A DNA stretch of 64,000 nucleotides from the NCBI RefSeq assembly GCF_004766125.1, contig NZ_SJSA01000001.1, positions 2,108,001 to 2,172,000 of the forward strand, read 5' to 3'. Made by a program: the position numbers and the translations under genes. Shown here piece after piece: positions 38,261 through 46,639 of the stretch. The stretch's first letter is position 1, and every line of letters starts with the position of its first letter. This DNA is from Duncaniella freteri. GTDB taxonomy: Bacteria > Bacteroidota > Bacteroidia > Bacteroidales > Muribaculaceae. Below the pieces are notes generated by a model, which searched no databases, had not been told where the DNA came from, and was given only the letters and a program-made list of their open reading frames with translations.

Positions 38261-39364
38261 ATGTACAGATCAGATAATCGTATTGTCGCGACCCTTGATG
38301 CAGGTGGCACGAATCTTGTATTCGGTGCTATGCGCGGTTGCGAATATATTACAGAACCTCTCACTCTCCCATCACGTGCAGATGATCTTGAACTATGCCT
38401 GCAAACCATAGTGGATGGATTCACTGAGATATTTTCACGGCTTGGCGATAAGCCTGTGGCAATCAGTTTTGCATTTCCTGGTCCGGCAGATTATCCGTCA
38501 GGAATAATAGGAGGGTATCTTCTTAATTTCCCATCATTCCGCGACGGAGTAGCCCTCGGTCCATTCCTTGAAGAGAAATTCGGAGTACCTGTTTTCATCA
38601 ACAATGATGGTGACCTGTATGCTTTCGGTGAGGCTACAGGAGGTATTCTTCCTGAGATAAATAAACGTGTTGCCGATCTTGGAGGACATAAAGTGTACCG
38701 GAATCTGATCGGATTCACTTTTGGTACAGGTCTTGGCATAGGTCAGGTAATAAACGGTCAACTCAATTTGGGTAACAATTCCTGTGTGGAGGCTTGCTTC
38801 TTGAGAAACAAGTCCAATCCGCGAATCATAGCCGAGGATGGAGTGTCGATCCGTGCGGTGATCCGTGAATACCGCAACCTGTCAGGAAATCATGAAGAGG
38901 ATCTTACCCCTTATGATATCTTTAAGATTGCTGAGGGCACTAAGGATGGGGATCAGGAGGCAGCAAAAGAATCTTTTGCTCGTTTTGGAGAGATTGCCGG
39001 AGATGTGTTCGCTACTGCCGTATTGCTGTCGGATGCTATAGTTGTTGTGGGCGGAGGCGTTACAGGAGCAATGAAGTACATTAAGCCTGCTCTTCTTAAG
39101 GAGATGCGTTCTACAATCGACACTGTATGTGGAGACTCTGTGAACCGTCTGCCTATGCAGGTTCTTGATCTTGATGACGATAATGATGTTGAGGTATTTG
39201 CTGTGGGCGATTCTCGTGAGCTTCGTATCCCGGGGTCCGACAGGACTGTCATATACGACCCAATGAAACGTACAGGTGTCGCAGTCAGCAGAATCGGCGC
39301 GTCAAAGGCAATTTCTATAGGAGCTTACAACTATGCTCTGTCTCAGATAGATAATGCCAAGTGA
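38261..39364 (+). CDS. ROK family sugar kinase
   Basis: The 367-residue protein phosphorylates a hexose, probably mannose, glucose or GlcNAc from glycan breakdown. It has the ROK ATP-binding start TLDAGGTNLVFGA, the substrate loop NNDGDLYAFGEA, the second glycine-rich IGFTFGTGLGIG segment and the late VVVGGGVTG motif. The usual zinc-binding cysteine cluster is absent (CVEACFLRNK). ATG 38261 is chosen over a TTG upstream. A strong terminator follows, closing the cluster. Confidence 0.88.
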   Translation: MYRSDNRIVATLDAGGTNLVFGAMRGCEYITEPLTLPSRADDLELCLQTIVDGFTEIFSRLGDKPVAISFAFPGPADYPSGIIGGYLLNFPSFRDGVALGPFLEEKFGVPVFINNDGDLYAFGEATGGILPEINKRVADLGGHKVYRNLIGFTFGTGLGIGQVINGQLNLGNNSCVEACFLRNKSNPRIIAEDGVSIRAVIREYRNLSGNHEEDLTPYDIFKIAEGTKDGDQEAAKESFARFGEIAGDVFATAVLLSDAIVVVGGGVTGAMKYIKPALLKEMRSTIDTVCGDSVNRLPMQVLDLDDDNDVEVFAVGDSRELRIPGSDRTVIYDPMKRTGVAVSRIGASKAISIGAYNYALSQIDNAK

Positions 39365-39414
39365 AAATTCAGAAAAAGCTCATAGAAATAAATTAGAGAC
39401 CGTATCGTAAAAAC

Positions 39415-39459
39415 TTTAACTGCACCTTGAAAGTCCCTGACTTTTAAGGTGCAGTTAAA
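39415..39459. terminator. terminator after the ROK kinase gene
   Basis: TTTAACTGCACCTT (39415-39428) pairs perfectly with AAGGTGCAGTTAAA (39446-39459), with an inner extension GAAAGT/ACTTTT. The stem is A/T flanked on both sides, so it can also serve the convergent lipoprotein remnant. Confidence 0.85.
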
Positions 39460-39476
39460 TATATTTAGGCTTGTAT

Positions 39477-39566
39477 TTATTCAGGAATTACGATATGTTC
39501 GCCGTCCTTGGAAATATTATAGGTCTTATGGAAACCACCGTCCTTATGTTTTACACTTATGATTAT
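39477..39566 (-). pseudogene. 3' fragment of a lipoprotein gene split by IS21
   Basis: In the frame that continues the lipoprotein gene at 42260-42781, this minus-strand stretch encodes IIISVKHKDGGFHKTYNISK and nine more residues before a stop at 39477-39479. Removing the IS element and one copy of the 6-bp duplication restores a protein of about 203 residues. Confidence 0.8.
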
Positions 39567-39572
39567 CTGTTT
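39567..39572. repeat. target site duplication CTGTTT (left copy)
   Basis: CTGTTT immediately precedes the left TGGA end of the IS21 element and recurs at 42260-42265 after its right end. Confidence 0.8.
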
Positions 39573-39580
39573 TGGAAAAA

Positions 39581-39620
39581 CCGGAGCAGACTGGGACAGT
39601 GCGCCGGAGCAGACTGGGAC
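39581..39620. repeat. IS21 left-end multiple terminal repeats
   Basis: CCGGAGCAGACTGGGAC occurs at 39581-39597 and 39604-39620. These are the transposase binding sites of the left end. Confidence 0.8.
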
Positions 39621-39638
39621 ACTTTTGATGCTGCAAAG

Positions 39639-40361
39639 TTAATGATTTTTTCTGAGACTGTCGCCTTTTAGCTCAAAACGTATCGCTGAGTGCACCATCC
39701 GGTCGAGTATGGCGTCGGCGGCGGTGGTGTTTGTCTCCAGACAGTCGTACCAGTCGGAGACGGGGATTTGCGAGGCTATGATTGTCGCCTTGCGGCCGTG
39801 GCGGTCCTCGATGATCTCCATAAGGTCGAGTATCTGCTCGTTGTTGAGTTTCTTGATTCCGAAGTCGTCGATTATGATCAGGTCGTAAGAGGCTATCTTC
39901 TCGAAGAGCCTCTTGGTCTGACGCTCGACTCTTGCCATGGCGAGGTCTTCCATGAGTTTGAGGATGCTCCAGTAGCGGGTCTTGAAGCCGGATATGCAGG
40001 CATGATGTCCGAGGGCCGATGCGAGCCAGCTTTTGCCCGTGCCGGTGGCTCCGGTTATGATCACAGGAATGCCGCGCCTGATGTATTCGCCGGCACACAT
40101 CTGGGTGATGTATGCTTTGTCAAGACCACGCGCAGAGTCGTATGCGAGTTCGTCGACTGACACCTGATAGCGGAACCGGGCGTTTTTGAGAAGCCGGGCA
40201 TTCCGGTTTGCCCGGCGCATGTCGTGTTCTCCCTGAAGGAGAAGACGGAGTCCGTCCACGATGTTGAGTGAAGTTGCCTGACGTGTTTCCATCAGGCTCT
40301 GCCATGTCTGCGCCATTCCCGGAAGGCGCATCTGTCGGAGTTCAGAAAGGATTCTTTCCAT
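39639..40361 (-). CDS. istB: IS21 helper ATPase IstB
   Basis: This AAA+ protein assists target choice and strand transfer by IstA. The 240-residue protein has the DnaC-like architecture, with Walker A GATGTGKSWLASALG near residue 105 and Walker B LIIIDDFGI near 168. It is downstream of istA with a 33-nt gap and reads in the same direction. No frameshift or internal stop is seen. Confidence 0.93.
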   Translation of the reverse strand: MERILSELRQMRLPGMAQTWQSLMETRQATSLNIVDGLRLLLQGEHDMRRANRNARLLKNARFRYQVSVDELAYDSARGLDKAYITQMCAGEYIRRGIPVIITGATGTGKSWLASALGHHACISGFKTRYWSILKLMEDLAMARVERQTKRLFEKIASYDLIIIDDFGIKKLNNEQILDLMEIIEDRHGRKATIIASQIPVSDWYDCLETNTTAADAILDRMVHSAIRFELKGDSLRKNH

Positions 40362-40394
40362 TGATTGTGTTGTTTTTATGTAAATGGTGGATTA

Positions 40395-41948
40395 TTATGC
40401 GAAAGCCGCTTTTCCGCGGATGTTGGAGTGATTTCCGGGAGGCGTCAGTTCATCGGCGTTCTCACGGAAGCCCTCGCATTGTGTCTTGATGAGAGCCTTG
40501 ACGAACCTGTAGCGCAGATTGCCGTGGCAGACGGCTATGGTACATGCCTGACGGAACAGGGCCGGGTCGCTGTCGCGTTGGAGACTGAAGAAGCCCTGGG
40601 CAGTGCGGAAGTATACCTGTTCGGGCTGTCCTCCGGCGAATATGGCCTCTATTATTGTCTTGAACTCGGGGCTGATGCGTTCGGCTTTGGATATGAAGTA
40701 CTCGGCGCTGTATGCGCGGTATTCCCTTGATTTTGGAGGAAGGTGCTCCTCGACATAGGTGTAGTCGTTGCGGCGGTATGAGCGCATGTGTGTGGCCACG
40801 CATTCTCCCGAGTGATATACGCGTACCTGCGTGGCTGTGAAGGTGACATCCACCTGCTGCCCGATCAGACGGTAAGGCACGGAGTATGAGTTGCGGTTCG
40901 CCCCGAAGGTGATGAAGCTGTTCGGGGCCACCTTCAGTGTGGCGCGGCGTTTGAACTCGAACGGAGCCTGCGGTAGCGGAGCCAGCATCGGTTTCTCGGA
41001 GGCCAGGAAGCACTCACGCCGCGAGTAATCGCAGCCGGTCAGCCGCTTCTGGTTATAGCGGTCGACAAGCTCAGCGACTGCCTCGTTTAGTTCTTCCAGA
41101 GAGTGGAAGATGCGGTTGCGCAGCGGGGCGTAGATATGACGGTAGGCCTTGTTGACGGCATCCTCGACCAGAGCCTTGTCCTTGGGCTTGCGAACTCTCG
41201 CGGGCTGTGCCACACACAGATAGTGGTTGGCAAGGTCGTTCATGCCTGTAGTCAGGTCAGGTTCGTAGGAATCGGCCTTCTTGACCGCCGATTTCAGATT
41301 GTCAGGCACCAGTATCTTCGGGACACCTCCGAAAAACTCCAGAGCCCTGACCGTGGCCATCAGAAACTGCTCTATCCCCTGTGACCGCACGCACATGACA
41401 AAAGTCATGCCCGAGTACGGCATTATGGCCACATACGTCTCCACAAACACCTCCTCCCCTGTGTCAGTGTCAATATACGACAGACGGTCCCCGGCAAAGT
41501 CAATCAGCATCTTCTGTCCCGGCTGATACAGGTCGCGAAGTAACGTCGAGGGAGTGACCGCTTTCATATGCTGGGATATGTGATAGCGGAACTGCGACAG
41601 GCTGTAGCCGTCGGGGTGATCTCTGCGGTATTCCTCCCATAACAGCTGCGATGTGACATGCGGTTTTTTCAGTTCTTTCTCCAAAGCGGGCAGAAGTTCC
41701 TTCAGAACTTCCATCCGCTCATCGCAATACGCCGGGCTGCCCCCGTTGAAACGGTGGTTCAGAACCGTGTCCTCCAGCGCTATAAGTTCGCGTGTCGTAA
41801 GAGGGTCCGCCTCAGCTATCGACTTGTAGCGGCTGACTGTGTTCTTGCTGATATGGAGCGCTGAAGCAATTGAACGGATCGATTCCTTTTGCGACAGGCG
41901 TATCAGCACCTGCTTGATGATATTCATGCTTATCGGTTGTGTTGCCAT
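40395..41948 (-). CDS. istA: IS21 transposase IstA
   Basis: This DDE-type transposase has 517 residues. An N-terminal helix-turn-helix (SIRSIASALHISKNTVSRYKS) is followed by an RNase H-fold rve domain, whose first catalytic aspartate is in MLIDFAGDRLSYID. Later conserved segments include VPDNLKSAVKKAD and a C-terminal beta-barrel region. The start is just inside the right-end repeats. The gene is complete, so the element could be active. Confidence 0.93.
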   Translation of the reverse strand: MATQPISMNIIKQVLIRLSQKESIRSIASALHISKNTVSRYKSIAEADPLTTRELIALEDTVLNHRFNGGSPAYCDERMEVLKELLPALEKELKKPHVTSQLLWEEYRRDHPDGYSLSQFRYHISQHMKAVTPSTLLRDLYQPGQKMLIDFAGDRLSYIDTDTGEEVFVETYVAIMPYSGMTFVMCVRSQGIEQFLMATVRALEFFGGVPKILVPDNLKSAVKKADSYEPDLTTGMNDLANHYLCVAQPARVRKPKDKALVEDAVNKAYRHIYAPLRNRIFHSLEELNEAVAELVDRYNQKRLTGCDYSRRECFLASEKPMLAPLPQAPFEFKRRATLKVAPNSFITFGANRNSYSVPYRLIGQQVDVTFTATQVRVYHSGECVATHMRSYRRNDYTYVEEHLPPKSREYRAYSAEYFISKAERISPEFKTIIEAIFAGGQPEQVYFRTAQGFFSLQRDSDPALFRQACTIAVCHGNLRYRFVKALIKTQCEGFRENADELTPPGNHSNIRGKAAFA

Positions 41949-41995
41949 GGCTATATTCCTTATTTATGGGAATATAGCTGAAAATCATCAAAAGT

Positions 41996-42251
41996 GTCCC
42001 AGCATGCTCCGGTTTTTTGCGCCAGGCGCCCGACAGCCAGAGACTTGCGTCAGAGCGACTGTCCCAGCATGCTCCGGTTTTCTGCGCGGCGCGGCGTGCT
42101 TTCGGCCATTTGTCCCAGCATGCTCCGGTTTTTACGCCTGTCGACCCCGAACTCAGGACGCAATTAGCTGATAATCAATCCTGCCTTCCGGCTCTAAAAT
42201 GCAGATTTCGGCACTGTTTTATGCCTCCCATGCTGTCCCAGCATGCTCCGG
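41996..42251. repeat. IS21 right-end multiple terminal repeats (four copies)
   Basis: GTCCCAGCATGCTCCGG occurs at 41996-42012, 42061-42077, 42112-42128 and 42235-42251, separated by 48, 34 and 106 bp. The intervening DNA is GC-rich and non-coding. Confidence 0.85.
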
Positions 42252-42259
42252 TCTCTCCA

Positions 42260-42781
42260 CTGTTTGTTGGACATGGTGAAATTGTCGATGTATCCATTGT
42301 CCTTGTAGCCTGAGGCTTCAAGTGCTTCCTTGCAATATGTAGGAAGATTATTGAGATATTTTCGGGCATCATCGTAAGTGAACAGCATTTCCTTATATCC
42401 GTCGTAAGAATCGACCACATCATTGTCGAGGAATGTGGAGACTGTCAGATCAAATTTCTCACACATGTTTCTGCGGTCCTTCATGTCACTCCAGCTGTAT
42501 TGTACCATCTTGTTTTTATCATCAGGGGAGATGATCTGCACATGCACATTAGCAGTGTTGTCGCCTGGACTGTAGAGGAATGATGAAGAGATCTCGGCAA
42601 ATTCCACCTTGGTGGAATCCGTGCCTGCTTGATCAAGAAGTTCGTTTATTTTGGCCTGTAGTTCTCCTGGCTGGTCTCCAATTATGTCCTCAGGTACAGG
42701 TCCTGGATTCAGAAAGCTGCAGGATGTCATCAGCATTGAGAGTGTTGACACTGCTAATACGGATCTAAAAAACTTTTTCAT
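42260..42781 (-). pseudogene. 5' part of a lipoprotein gene disrupted by IS21
   Basis: The minus-strand gene encodes a lipoprotein signal peptide (MKKFFRSVLAVSTLSMLMTSC lipobox LMTSC at 17-21) and about 150 residues of an exported domain with no family that I recognise. Native sequence ends at ...FTMSNKQ. The ORF then runs about 20 codons into the IS. The C-terminal 29 residues lie on the other side of the IS. A palindromic operator and a TetR gene lie upstream, which suggests control by that regulator. Confidence 0.8.
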
Positions 42782-42830
42782 ATTGCTTGATTGATTTTTT
42801 CACCGCAAAATTAGTGAAAGAATTTGGAAA

Positions 42831-42850
42831 AACAAACCAATTGGTCTGTT
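42831..42850. promoter_or_regulatory. TetR-type operator palindrome
   Basis: AACAAACCAATTGGTCTGTT is a palindrome with one mismatched pair. It lies about 50 nt upstream of the lipoprotein start and between it and the TetR gene. Such CCAATTGG-centred sites are common TetR operators. Confidence 0.6.
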
Positions 42851-43025
42851 TTTTGCGAAAAAGTCTGCCCAGCTTCGATATCCTGATAAATTTAATTATC
42901 AAATCATTGATAATCAGAGATTGATATTTGCAGTGCTGATATGAAAATAGGTTTTATGGCTTCATAATTAAAAGAGGTCTACTCTTATGTTGCCATAATT
43001 TAGGTCGTATTGGATACCGTAATTT

Positions 43026-43637
43026 TCAGGCTTTCAGTAGAGAATATGCGAAACGTAATTTCTGAGCAAGAAACTTTGTGTCAAGTCCTCCAAGGAATGA
43101 TTGTTCGAATGACAGACCTAAGAATATCTGACGGAACATTAGGGCTGCGCTTTCAATATCTATGTCGCTGCGTATCTCCTTGCGTTCAATAGCTGATTTT
43201 ATTGCCGATTTCCATATCTCATAATCCTGCTCGAATATTTGCATGATCTTCTTGTCAGCATTGGGATAGTAGAGCCTTACTTGCATGAGTATATGAAAAT
43301 AATAGAAATTAAAGCTACATCCTGAAGGATTATTTCCGTCGTCAAGTATTTGTATAAGTCTGCTCATAGTGCGTTCTACACCGGAAATATATTGTTCGAT
43401 AAACTCATGCAGAGTGCAGGACTGGAAATTGAATTTGATGGAGGTTGACTGCATGTGGAACACATATTTATCTATAACAGCGATAAATAGATCCAGCTTA
43501 AGCGGGTAGTAATAGATGAGGCCTGCTTTCGAGAGCCCGCAGGCTTTTGCGATCTCCGTCTGACTTGCTTTTTCATAATTCATCTTGGCAAATACGCGCA
43601 AGGCATTTTCAAGAACTTCTTCCCGATTGGTAATCAT
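43026..43637 (-). CDS. TetR family transcriptional regulator
   Basis: A 203-residue repressor-type protein. The N-terminal TetR helix-turn-helix (ALRVFAKMNYEKASQTEIAKACGLSKAGLIYYYPLKLDLF) is followed by an all-helical ligand domain with no recognised effector. ATG 43637 (MITNREEVLE) gives the normal family start; an upstream in-frame ATG adds nine residues. The gene is upstream of, and in the same orientation as, the split lipoprotein gene, with the operator palindrome in the 244-bp gap. Confidence 0.88.
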   Translation of the reverse strand: MITNREEVLENALRVFAKMNYEKASQTEIAKACGLSKAGLIYYYPLKLDLFIAVIDKYVFHMQSTSIKFNFQSCTLHEFIEQYISGVERTMSRLIQILDDGNNPSGCSFNFYYFHILMQVRLYYPNADKKIMQIFEQDYEIWKSAIKSAIERKEIRSDIDIESAALMFRQIFLGLSFEQSFLGGLDTKFLAQKLRFAYSLLKA

Positions 43638-43848
43638 ATATAAAAAGCTTTTGTTACAGGACACGAAGTTACAAAATATTTTCTAATATGTCATCGGTTT
43701 TTGTAATTTACCCCACACTATAGGTTTCGTCCTCTCTTGAATTTAATAAAACGATTGTGTTGAAAAACATGGCTATGCATAGGATTATTTTGACTGAAAG
43801 GGACTATCTTTGCCTAAGTAATAATTAACGAAATAATACGATTCAAAT

Positions 43849-45324
43849 ATGGGAATGAATGTGTATTCCAATCGGGAGGAGATACTGGAGCGTATCAATG
43901 CTATGACAGCTGACGACCGTGATGCGGAAGTGGTGGATTATCTTATGTCATTTCCAGAAGAGGAGCTTACTGATGAGCTTAAGGGGCTGTTGGCCCGAGC
44001 CTATAACAATACCGGTGAATATGAGAAGGCATTACCGCTGCTTGTTGAGACGGAGAGTTACGGCAGAGAGACTGCCAACTGGAATTTCAGAATGGGATAT
44101 TCCCTCTATTTTCTTGGTGATTATGAGGGGTCGCTTAAATATTTCAGTCAGGCGTTGGAGATCGAGCCTGATGACGAGGACACCAAATGGTTTATTGCTC
44201 AATGCAATATAAATATGCCTTTCAGGCAGCGTGTTGTTGATTTTTGGAAATGGTTCTCCGAAAACAGTGCTGATATAGAAGAAATGCTTGCCGGAAGAAA
44301 TGACGGCAGGGGGAGTCTGTCCGATCTTATGGCTGAAGGCATGTCGATAATAGGTGAGGATGTGTATTATAACATAGGTGGTGACCGAGAGCTTACATTC
44401 TGTGTGGAAGGGAATACCGAGTGCTATTATCTGTATCCTTATCTGGTTGATAATATGCCTCTGGAGCTTAAAGACAGATGGACTGTTCATTCATGTCAGC
44501 ATCCTTCCGACATAAGCGGATTCACATTCCGTATGTATGACAAGGATATACCTATGACGGAGATACTTGTGCGTGCGGATTATGATGCGGAAAGTTCGGC
44601 ATTCGATCTTTGCTACCATCATCCTGCGCTTGCAGAACTTGATGAAGCAAAAAGCATCAATGCTTTTTATGTGATACTTCAGCATGCCATAGGTGAAGGT
44701 GCGGTATACAACTATGTCTATGATGTAAGACAGTCAGACAGTACTGACGGTATGTATCCTATAGGTGAGCTCTCATCCGGGATGAAGAATATGCTTGAAA
44801 ACAACGGAAAAGAGTATCACACCGAGCCGGAACTGAATTGGTGTACCTACAGATGTGAGCCGAAGGAGGATAGTGAGAAGTTGCGAGAGGAGATAATATG
44901 CGGGAACTCACGTTTTATGCTTCTGAACCGCCAATATATGGAGGGAGATATGCAGTGTTATCGTGACCTTGCATTGAAGGGGGCATCTGCAATGTTCCTG
45001 ATGATCACGATCCCTGATGGATGGGGGATAAAAGAATTCATGGATATGCGTTATACCATAGAAGACCGTATCGAGAGTATGTTTGGTAATAGTGATACGC
45101 CAGGATTGCTGCTTGGCGGAGCCATGGGCAATAAAGATATAGCCTATATTGATGTGCTTTTGTTTGACGGGCCAGGATTCCTGAGGCATCTTAATGATCC
45201 TCTTGTCATGGACGATCTTCTCCGGTGCGGGGATGGAAGTGTGATGGATTCCTCGGTATATGCGAAAGGATTTTGCCAGAACGACCCTATGGTGGAGTTA
45301 CGTAAGCGTGACCGTATGGGATGA
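43849..45324 (+). CDS. TPR-containing protein of unknown function
   Basis: A 491-residue cytoplasmic protein. Two or three tetratricopeptide-like repeats occupy about residues 35-125 (LARAYNNTGEYEKALPLL, MGYSLYFLGDYEGSLKYFSQALEIEPDDEDTKWFIAQC). The remaining 360 residues form an acidic, aromatic-rich domain that I do not recognise. A -7 box TATCTTTG lies at 43805-43812. It is a single gene, convergent with the M16-like gene. TPRs suggest a protein-binding role; nothing more can be said. Confidence 0.75.
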   Translation: MGMNVYSNREEILERINAMTADDRDAEVVDYLMSFPEEELTDELKGLLARAYNNTGEYEKALPLLVETESYGRETANWNFRMGYSLYFLGDYEGSLKYFSQALEIEPDDEDTKWFIAQCNINMPFRQRVVDFWKWFSENSADIEEMLAGRNDGRGSLSDLMAEGMSIIGEDVYYNIGGDRELTFCVEGNTECYYLYPYLVDNMPLELKDRWTVHSCQHPSDISGFTFRMYDKDIPMTEILVRADYDAESSAFDLCYHHPALAELDEAKSINAFYVILQHAIGEGAVYNYVYDVRQSDSTDGMYPIGELSSGMKNMLENNGKEYHTEPELNWCTYRCEPKEDSEKLREEIICGNSRFMLLNRQYMEGDMQCYRDLALKGASAMFLMITIPDGWGIKEFMDMRYTIEDRIESMFGNSDTPGLLLGGAMGNKDIAYIDVLLFDGPGFLRHLNDPLVMDDLLRCGDGSVMDSSVYAKGFCQNDPMVELRKRDRMG

Positions 45325-45350
45325 GTCTTGATATTGCCATGCCGGGGCTG

Positions 45351-46637
45351 TTACTTCCCGGCGGTGGCAATAAACAGTCTGTCTGTATCGAAATATTTTT
45401 CTGCCATTGAAGCGAGCATTTCAGACGTGAGTTGACGTGCGGCATTGTCCTGCATGGCAAAGTATCCCGCAGGTGTGCTTGCGGTTACCTGTGTCTGTAG
45501 GAAATCCATTCGTGAGAATGGAGTGTCAAGGACTCCGGCAAGTTCGGAAAGCACAAACCTGCTGATGCGGTTCACTTCATCGGCTGTATATGAGTCGGGA
45601 TTTTTCATCCGTTCTATTTCGGCGATTGTCTCGCTTATAAGAAGATCGGCTGTGGAAGGATCGGTCTGTGACGATATGGATATGAAACCGCTGTGACGGT
45701 AGCCTATGAGTGATGCCGTGATGCCGTAGGTGAGACCTTTCTCTTCACGTATGTTAAGCATCAGACGGCTTCCGAAATATCCTCCAAGGGCTACTGTCGC
45801 TATTCGTAGCGGAACGTAGTCCGGATGATTTCTGCCTATTGCGGGAATCATAAGTTTGACACCGCTTTGTAATGAATCAGGCATGTCGACGTGGGTCTTT
45901 CCGCCGGATGTATGTTCAGGGAATCGGAGTGGTGGCAGAGGGTATGGATTGTGGGAGGGTATGGCAGAGAATATGCCTGCAGCTTCATTGATCATGCTGT
46001 CCGACAGCAGTCCGCTAATGTACACATGCATTCCTGATGGGTCGAGGCGTGCATTGTGGGCTTCGGCGAGCATTTCCGGTGTGATTCCCATGAGTTCTTC
46101 CGGCGATGGGACCGCCGAAAGCGGATGTTCGGGACCGTATATGAGATTTCTCATGGCGCATCCCGCACGGTAGAGCACCTTGTGATGATCTACTTCGAGC
46201 CTTGCTGCTTCATTGCGCACCACATGGGAGGTCGCCTCAGGGTCGAATGCCGGTGACAGCACTATCTCGTTGACCAATGGGAGTAGAGTACGGTATGTGC
46301 TGTTGAGGCAATATACGCTTAAGGCTGAGTGGTGGGTGGATGTCTCGATTCCGGTCCAGGCTCCGTTGTGTTCGATAATGTCGGACAGCTGTTCTCCGGA
46401 ATGATTGACAGTTCCCTCCAGAAGCAGTGAATTGGCGATTTCTAACAGCTTGGGGCGTGGTGATTCAGCGATTCCTCCCGGCAGGAGTATCTTTATGCGG
46501 CTTACGTCGGCATTTCCTCCGCTCAGGAAATGCAGTGTCAGACCATTCGGCAGAGTCATTGTCTCTGCTTCGGGGAATGATAGTCTCCCCATATTATGAA
46601 TGTCGGGGGCAATTGCCCTGTCGATAATTTCTTCCAT
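45351..46637 (-). CDS. M16 family peptidase-like protein lacking the HxxEH motif
   Basis: The 428-residue protein has the two-lobe M16B fold pattern. The C-terminal lobe retains the substrate-binding signature (GGYFGSRLMLNIREEKGLTYGI). In the N-terminal lobe the zinc motif HxxEH is absent; the equivalent segment reads LLEIANSLLLEGTVNHSGEQL. It is therefore probably the non-catalytic partner of an M16 pair, or a pseudo-enzyme. No active M16 partner gene is seen in the window. Its start is 2 nt from the stop of the NlpC/P60 gene, so the two are co-transcribed. Confidence 0.8.
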   Translation of the reverse strand: MEEIIDRAIAPDIHNMGRLSFPEAETMTLPNGLTLHFLSGGNADVSRIKILLPGGIAESPRPKLLEIANSLLLEGTVNHSGEQLSDIIEHNGAWTGIETSTHHSALSVYCLNSTYRTLLPLVNEIVLSPAFDPEATSHVVRNEAARLEVDHHKVLYRAGCAMRNLIYGPEHPLSAVPSPEELMGITPEMLAEAHNARLDPSGMHVYISGLLSDSMINEAAGIFSAIPSHNPYPLPPLRFPEHTSGGKTHVDMPDSLQSGVKLMIPAIGRNHPDYVPLRIATVALGGYFGSRLMLNIREEKGLTYGITASLIGYRHSGFISISSQTDPSTADLLISETIAEIERMKNPDSYTADEVNRISRFVLSELAGVLDTPFSRMDFLQTQVTASTPAGYFAMQDNAARQLTSEMLASMAEKYFDTDRLFIATAGK

Positions 46638-46639
46638 TG

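Larger units (their letters stand above)
39573..42259 (-). mobile_element. intact IS21-family insertion sequence
   Basis: A 2,687-bp element with 5'-TG...CA-3' ends. The terminal inverted repeats are TGGAAAAACCGGAGCA... on the left and TGGAGAGACCGGAGCA... on the right (23 of 27 matching), with a 6-bp target duplication. It encodes istA and istB on the minus strand, both open. Multiple 17-bp terminal repeats (two left, four right) are typical of IS21. Confidence 0.92.

Noticed and set aside
41996..42251. Possible CRISPR array from four 17-bp repeats
   Set aside because: Repeats match the IS21 ends, spacing is uneven (48, 34, 106 bp) and no cas gene is present.
42194..42259. C-terminal residues of the lipoprotein ORF after SNKQ
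   Set aside because: These codons are IS21 right-end sequence, not native protein.
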